A DNA stretch of 44,056 bases from JALONO01 sp038209965. GTDB lineage: Bacteria > Bacteroidota > Bacteroidia > Cytophagales > Thermoflexibacteraceae. The DNA lies in contig JBBQXF010000027.1 in the NCBI GenBank assembly GCA_038209965.1, positions 1-44,056 of the forward strand. Reading direction: 5' to 3'. The position numbers and the translations under genes are program-made. The notes under the pieces are model-generated. The model was not told the DNA's origin, did no database searches, and saw only the letters and a program-made list of their open reading frames with translations. Below are positions 39,894 through 44,056 of this stretch, one piece after another (positions within the stretch are counted from its first letter, which is position 1; the number at the start of each line of letters is the position of its first letter).

Positions 39894-42800
39894 TTATTTT
39901 TCCAACCAGACCCTTTTTTCCACTGATCCGGTGGCGGTGGCCACCTTGACCACGTACACGCCCGAGTTGGGCACTTGGGCAGCCAAGCGGCGCAGCCCGC
40001 CCGAAGGCACGTTGGCAAAGCGCTGGACGAGTGTCCCCAGGATGCTATACACGGCCACTTCGGCAGTTTCGGCGGCCTCCACGAACAGATCCCGGCCAAA
40101 GGCGAAGGCCCCGGCGGTTTCACCCACTTGGACAGATTGGCCCGCTACTTCGCTGGCCGAGCGCAGGTAGAACCGGTCGCGGTGGTGGCCGGCCGACAGG
40201 TTCAGGGTGTGGTTGCGGCCCGGCTGCAAGTAATAAAATTCACCCGACTGGCGATCCTCCAAAAAGAGTTTTTGGGCCGTGGGATTTTCCACTTCGCTGG
40301 CCGCGAAGGTGAGCGCCCCGGCCTGCCGGGCAAACACGGCCAACGGCAGTTCAAAGCGGCTGCCCGGCTCGGGGTTGGGTAGGGCCGCAATGGCCAACGG
40401 CCCGCCCGCCACTACCGCAGCCAGTGAAAGGGCAGTGGCCCCTTCCAGTTTTTCCGCATCAAAGCCGTTTTCAAAACCCTGGGTGAATTGGTTACCAAAA
40501 GCGGTCCAGAGTTGATCGCTGGTGCCATCGGCCGCATTCACGCGCAAGAGGAAGCGCTCCATGTTGCCTTCACCCCGGAAGAAAGTGGGATTGCCACTCG
40601 CCCGCAGGGCATTGGTAAACACCGCGTTGCCCGCTCCGCTGGCCAAGACAAAGAACCCTTGACCAACGGCGACTTGAATGGCCGGCGTGACGCTGTTATG
40701 GGCAGTGTATGTGCCGGTGCCGGTCGCATTGTTGTTGTCGTTCCAAATCCAGGCCGTGCCCGTGGTCACGCCCGCATTGGCGGCCAAAAACGCTTGCAGC
40801 CTAAGAGGACTGGGATAGGGGTTGCCCACCAAGTTGAAATTATCACCAGTGAAGGTGAGGGGCACATTGAGGTTGCCATTGCCCGGCTGGCCCACTACCC
40901 CGTCGGTAGTGTTCTCAAAGGTGAGGGTATTGGTGCCACCCGTGCCAGGGATAAAGGTGTAGCCCCGGCCAGTGGCCAGCACGTCTGTCCCAGCCATGGG
41001 AACCCAGTGAATACCACCAACTGGAACAGGGCTGTAGCGGAAGCGGCTGTTGGCAAAGGTATTGGTGCCAATGCTGTTCATGGTTTCGCCACCCACGGGA
41101 CTGGAGATAAAGTTATAGCCAGTGGCATTTTTACCGTCGGTGCGCACAGCCCGGAAGCGGCTTGCTGTATTGCTGGAGATGGAGGTACTGGTGGTGGACT
41201 GAACGAACGATCCGCCGGTGAGCACTTCGATGGTGGCCCCAGCGTAGGCCAGTGCGCCGTTTGCCGTTACTGTTTGGCCGCTGGCGATGGTGAGCGTTGT
41301 TCCGGTGTTGACCGTGAGGTTGTTACAGGTGAAAGCGCCCTGCCCCGCTACGCCGTTGGGATAATTGGCCGCCAACACTGCATTGGCCCCGGCCGAGGGA
41401 GCGGCTGGGGACCAGGCTGCACCGTTCCAAGTGGTGGTATTGGTGATCACCACGGTGTAGTCTTCCACCTCGCCAAAGGTCAGCCTGGCGCAAGGACTGG
41501 TCACGCTCGGATTCCACCCGTCGCTGCGGATTCTCATGCGCACCGTGCCAGCGGCAGCAGTGGCTGGGATAGTGAAAGAGCCCGCCCGGGTGCAGCCCGT
41601 AACATTGTCTTGGGCCACCATTTCACTGCCCACTCCCGGTGCCGATCCCTCAAAAGTGCCATTGTTGTTAAAATCGATCCAGACAGCATGGGATTGAGGG
41701 AAACAGCCCCCGATGTTAAAGCTGATGGAATAGTTGATGGTCGCCCCGGCAGCAAAAGTACCCGAGATGGCCGAAAAATCACCGTAGGCATTGGCCGAAC
41801 AGCCAGAGTTGGTGTTGGTGATGTTGGTTGTGGCGCCAGTGGTGGTGAAACTGTTCATGCCCATTGTGGCGCCCCCGGAAACATAACAAGGCTGGGCATA
41901 GGTGGGGGTACAGTAAATCAAGCAGGTGGTCACGCTCGCGCTGTTGCTAAAATTGGCGTTGGAGTTGGCCGGTTTGATGCGATAAATATAGGCGGTGTTG
42001 GCGGTAGCCTCAGCATCGGTAAAACTGGTGGTGTTGGCCACTACCGCGCCGACGGTGCCAAAAGTAGTTCCAGCATCGGCAGATCGCTCAATAAAATAGC
42101 CGGCATTGCCCGCAACATTGGTCCAGCTCAAGCTTAGGCCGCTGGTGTTGCAGGTGGGGGCGTTGAGCGTTGGGCTGGCTGCTAGCGTGGGGCTGCCACA
42201 TCCGGTGGCCACTCCCCGGCCGGTGGATGTGTATCGGCGATCGGCTTGGTTGATCCACGAATTTTCCATCCGGGTGCTCTGATCTCCAGTAAAGGTGTTG
42301 CCGCAATTGAACATATAACCCATGATATTGCTGGCATCAGCAGTAAAGGTGGCCCCGTTGGCATCGGTCAGCCCGCCCGAATAGGTGCAATTGGTATAGG
42401 TGTCGCCACCGGTTCGCCCGAATGGATCGGCGGGAGTACCGCAGAGCTGGTCGCCCTTGGTGGAGCAATTCCCAGCAACCCGGGTCACCAGTTCCCTTTC
42501 GGCGATTGTGGCATTATTGGCATTCTGGAAGGTATGCAACAAGCTGAAATAATGGCCCATCTCGTGCGGGGTGGTCTTGCCATCGGCCGCTTGGTTGCCC
42601 ACGACAAACATCCGCTCTGGGGAGTTGAACCCGTTGGGCAGGTAGGCATAGCCCCCAATACTGTTCCCTCCTGCTACTACACTATTGGGGAAATACAGGT
42701 TGACCACCCCTGACACTTGGCCGGCCAGGCTCGCCACCGTGGCTTCATTGGCTTGATCCATGTCAAAATGGGTATCGTTGGTGAAATAGTTGATACCCCC

Positions 42801-43175
42801 GCATACGTAAAACTGGAGGTTGATGCTGCGAAAGCGCTGGTTGGTCTGCATAATGCCCCTCAGCACGTCTAGCTCCGACACGGCCACGGTGGCATTGGTG
42901 CGCCGAAAAATGACCACCCGGACAGGCACATAGGTAAGAGTGTTGGCCTCGGTGCGGTGGAGGCCCCGGATCCGGGCGTACTGTAAGAATTGTTGCCCCA
43001 TCGTTTGAAACTCTTCGGGCGAGGGCGATGCAGTGCCGCAAGCAAGCGAGGTGCGGGTTTTCACTTCTTGGCCTTGGGCCACTGAAGCAGAACCAAGGAT
43101 GAGGACAGCTATGCAACAAATGGCATAGCTGAACAAATTCCTGCCATGGGCAGGAATGGTCGGTAGAGAGGTCAT
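39894..43175 (-). CDS. Secreted M43-like zinc metallopeptidase with Fn3, GEVED and T9SS sorting domains
   Basis: A 1093-residue protein. The ATG at 43175 gives a signal peptide (about 1-35, CCIAVLILGSASVAQG); an upstream ATG would add 18 unlikely residues. The catalytic motif HEMGHYFSLLH (His204, Glu205, His208, His214) and a Met-turn (NIMGYMF) match M43/pappalysin-type metzincins. A fibronectin III-like domain (LSLSWTNVAGNAGYFIERS) and a GEVED domain (RLTFGEVEDYTVVI, about 560-575) follow, then a beta-rich region seen in T9SS cargo. The last 75 residues are a type A sorting domain (AEVAVYSILGTLVQRF, NSGVYVVKVATATGS, VEKRVWL). Expected: exported by Sec then T9SS, anchored or released at the cell surface as a protease. 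Confidence 0.92.
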   Translation of the reverse strand: MTSLPTIPAHGRNLFSYAICCIAVLILGSASVAQGQEVKTRTSLACGTASPSPEEFQTMGQQFLQYARIRGLHRTEANTLTYVPVRVVIFRRTNATVAVSELDVLRGIMQTNQRFRSINLQFYVCGGINYFTNDTHFDMDQANEATVASLAGQVSGVVNLYFPNSVVAGGNSIGGYAYLPNGFNSPERMFVVGNQAADGKTTPHEMGHYFSLLHTFQNANNATIAERELVTRVAGNCSTKGDQLCGTPADPFGRTGGDTYTNCTYSGGLTDANGATFTADASNIMGYMFNCGNTFTGDQSTRMENSWINQADRRYTSTGRGVATGCGSPTLAASPTLNAPTCNTSGLSLSWTNVAGNAGYFIERSADAGTTFGTVGAVVANTTSFTDAEATANTAYIYRIKPANSNANFSNSASVTTCLIYCTPTYAQPCYVSGGATMGMNSFTTTGATTNITNTNSGCSANAYGDFSAISGTFAAGATINYSISFNIGGCFPQSHAVWIDFNNNGTFEGSAPGVGSEMVAQDNVTGCTRAGSFTIPATAAAGTVRMRIRSDGWNPSVTSPCARLTFGEVEDYTVVITNTTTWNGAAWSPAAPSAGANAVLAANYPNGVAGQGAFTCNNLTVNTGTTLTIASGQTVTANGALAYAGATIEVLTGGSFVQSTTSTSISSNTASRFRAVRTDGKNATGYNFISSPVGGETMNSIGTNTFANSRFRYSPVPVGGIHWVPMAGTDVLATGRGYTFIPGTGGTNTLTFENTTDGVVGQPGNGNLNVPLTFTGDNFNLVGNPYPSPLRLQAFLAANAGVTTGTAWIWNDNNNATGTGTYTAHNSVTPAIQVAVGQGFFVLASGAGNAVFTNALRASGNPTFFRGEGNMERFLLRVNAADGTSDQLWTAFGNQFTQGFENGFDAEKLEGATALSLAAVVAGGPLAIAALPNPEPGSRFELPLAVFARQAGALTFAASEVENPTAQKLFLEDRQSGEFYYLQPGRNHTLNLSAGHHRDRFYLRSASEVAGQSVQVGETAGAFAFGRDLFVEAAETAEVAVYSILGTLVQRFANVPSGGLRRLAAQVPNSGVYVVKVATATGSVEKRVWLEK

Positions 43176-43195
43176 TACAATAGGGTTTAAATAAT

Positions 43196-43230
43196 CAAAC
43201 TTAATTGGGATTAAAGATGGATTTAACAAA
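43196..43230 (-). promoter_or_regulatory. Promoter of the M43-like metallopeptidase gene
   Basis: On the minus strand TAAGTTTG (43196-43203) is a full match to the TAnnTTTG box, 20 bases before the ATG at 43175. TTTG (43227-43230) lies 23 bases upstream, at the long end of the accepted spacing. Confidence 0.5.
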
Positions 43231-43791
43231 AACTGTGCGCAATTTTTTCTGATTTAGCCGAAATAGTGAATTATTTTTGTTAATTATACCGAATTAGCAA
43301 ATGAAAATAAAGAGTAAATTAATAAAAAATTAAACTGTTTATTTATTTTTAAAATTTAATGTAATTTTAATTTACAACTCTACTATAATCAACAAAATGG
43401 ATAACCAATTGGAATTCATAAACTGCATCAAAAGGAAAGGCAGGGCTACCGCTGTCGGGGGGGATGATAAACGCTGGCGGGGCTGGGAGCCGTTTTACCG
43501 TTGTTGTTGGCGAATCGCACCAACAACAAAGCTGCCCGACCAATAAAAGCCTGCTCCAAGTAGTGAGTTAAAAAATCAACTTCGGCGATGTTCTGCATAT
43601 AAAATCCCGCCGCCCGTGCCCTCATAAAAAGCTAGGGCTGACGAAAGTCGCAGACTTTCGCTTATTTCGGGTGCAAAGTCACAGACTTTGCACAACAGGG
43701 GTTGTCGGTGTGCTTCGCTAACACCAACAACGGTAAATCAAGGAAAACCCCCGGCACGGTTTTGCACCGCTGCCAGCGGTTGTGTACCAGT
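43231..43791. other. Intergenic region with several hairpin repeats between two T9SS genes
   Basis: The first 190 bases are very AT-rich. Then, without any gene, come four separate inverted repeats: TTGTTGTTGG/CCAACAACAA (43501-43529), CGAAAGTC/GACTTTCG (43642-43660), TGCAAAGTC/GACTTTGCA (43672-43692) and GTTGTCGGTGT/ACACCAACAAC (43701-43731, one mismatch). Units like the 39.8-kb repeat family occur at about 43440-43480 and 43744-43785. These look like dispersed noncoding repeat elements. Confidence 0.7.
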
Positions 43792-44056
43792 TTATTTTTC
43801 CAACCAGACCCTTTTTTCCACTGACCCGGTGGCGGTGGCCACTTTGACCACGTACACGCCCGAGGTGGGCACTTGGGCAGCCAGTCGGCGCAGCCCGCCC
43901 GGGGGCACGCTGGCGAAGCGCTGGACGAGGGTGCCCAGGGTGCTGTAAACGGCCACCTCGGCGGTTTCGCTGGCCCCCACGAACAGATCCCGGCCAAAGG
44001 CGAAGGCCCCGGCAGTTTCGCCGATCTGGGCACCCGCTACCTCGCTGGCCGAGCGC
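43792..44056 (-). CDS. C-terminus of a second T9SS cargo protein (runs off right edge)
   Basis: The last 88 codons before the TAA at 43792-43794; the start is beyond base 44056. The sequence (RSASEVAGAQIGETAGAFAF, GRDLFVGASETAEVAVYSTL, GTLVQRFASVPPGGLRRLAA, TSGVYVVKVATATGSVEKR) is a type A T9SS sorting domain, nearly the same as the end of the M43-like protein, about nine of ten residues alike. The high DNA similarity continues through the stop codon into the 3' flank. The N-terminal, functional part of the protein is not in the window, so its activity is unknown. Confidence 0.85.
   Translation of the reverse strand, partial: RSASEVAGAQIGETAGAFAFGRDLFVGASETAEVAVYSTLGTLVQRFASVPPGGLRRLAAQVPTSGVYVVKVATATGSVEKRVWLEK

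Noticed and set aside
40488..42137. A 549-codon open frame on the + strand opposite the M43-like gene
   Set aside because: Its translation is Gly/His/Val-rich with no domain, and the minus-strand frame has a clear signal peptide, catalytic motif and sorting domain. The same holds for the long antisense frames opposite parC (32992-34221, 34246-35385), eutB (35440-36744), the M3 peptidase (29942-31114) and the OmpA fusion (3174-4250).

Overview
The window looks like a piece of a Bacteroidota chromosome, probably from a Cytophagales- or Saprospirales-like bacterium. The evidence is a SusC/SusD pair, two proteins ending in a type IX secretion (T9SS) type A sorting domain, a DUF3276 (PUR-domain) protein, many short lipoproteins, no Shine-Dalgarno tradition at the start codons, and promoter-like sites of the Bacteroidota form TTG-N17-23-TAnnTTTG. 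Base composition is balanced to slightly GC-rich inside genes and clearly AT-rich between them.

Layout. 1-6.8 kb (minus strand) holds envelope proteins: the start of a beta-helix surface protein, a membrane-anchored HExxH protein, a TM2/DUF4178 protein, an 887-residue beta-propeller/vWA/OmpA fusion, a lipoprotein and a 43-residue lipoprotein with its own terminator. 6.9-13.8 kb (minus) holds a NagB/AgaI-type sugar-phosphate isomerase, a GH106-like glycoside hydrolase, ligA and a LacI-family repressor. 14.0-18.7 kb (plus) is the SusC/SusD pair, divergent from the LacI gene and closed by a strong terminator; with the hydrolase and isomerase this may be a small dispersed glycan-use locus. 19.0-19.5 kb (minus) is a run of three tiny lipoprotein genes. 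19.6-21.8 kb (plus) is adenine deaminase and a PAP2 phosphatase. 22.0-24.2 kb (minus) is an ATPase plus DUF4435/TOPRIM pair with the layout of the PARIS anti-phage system (AriA/AriB). 24.3-32.8 kb is mostly housekeeping: dinB-like, a lipoprotein, tyrS, an M42 and an M3 peptidase, a fructosamine-kinase-family protein and rsmG. 32.8-39.6 kb is parC, eutB without eutC, two overlapping RlpA-like/SPOR genes and the DUF3276 gene. 39.9-44.06 kb (minus) is a large M43-like secreted metallopeptidase and, at the right edge, the C-terminus of a second T9SS cargo protein that shares its tail and its 3' repeat DNA.

The points most worth following are: (1) the PARIS-like operon, whose ATPase carries an in-frame 57-bp tandem duplication of its ABC signature motif; (2) a perfect 19-bp AT-rich inverted repeat between parC and eutB that carries promoter-like boxes in both directions; (3) the tandem mini-lipoprotein cluster; (4) the shared sorting-domain/3'-repeat cassette of the two T9SS genes, which differ by a 91-bp indel flanked by a 6-bp repeat; and (5) an orphan eutB.
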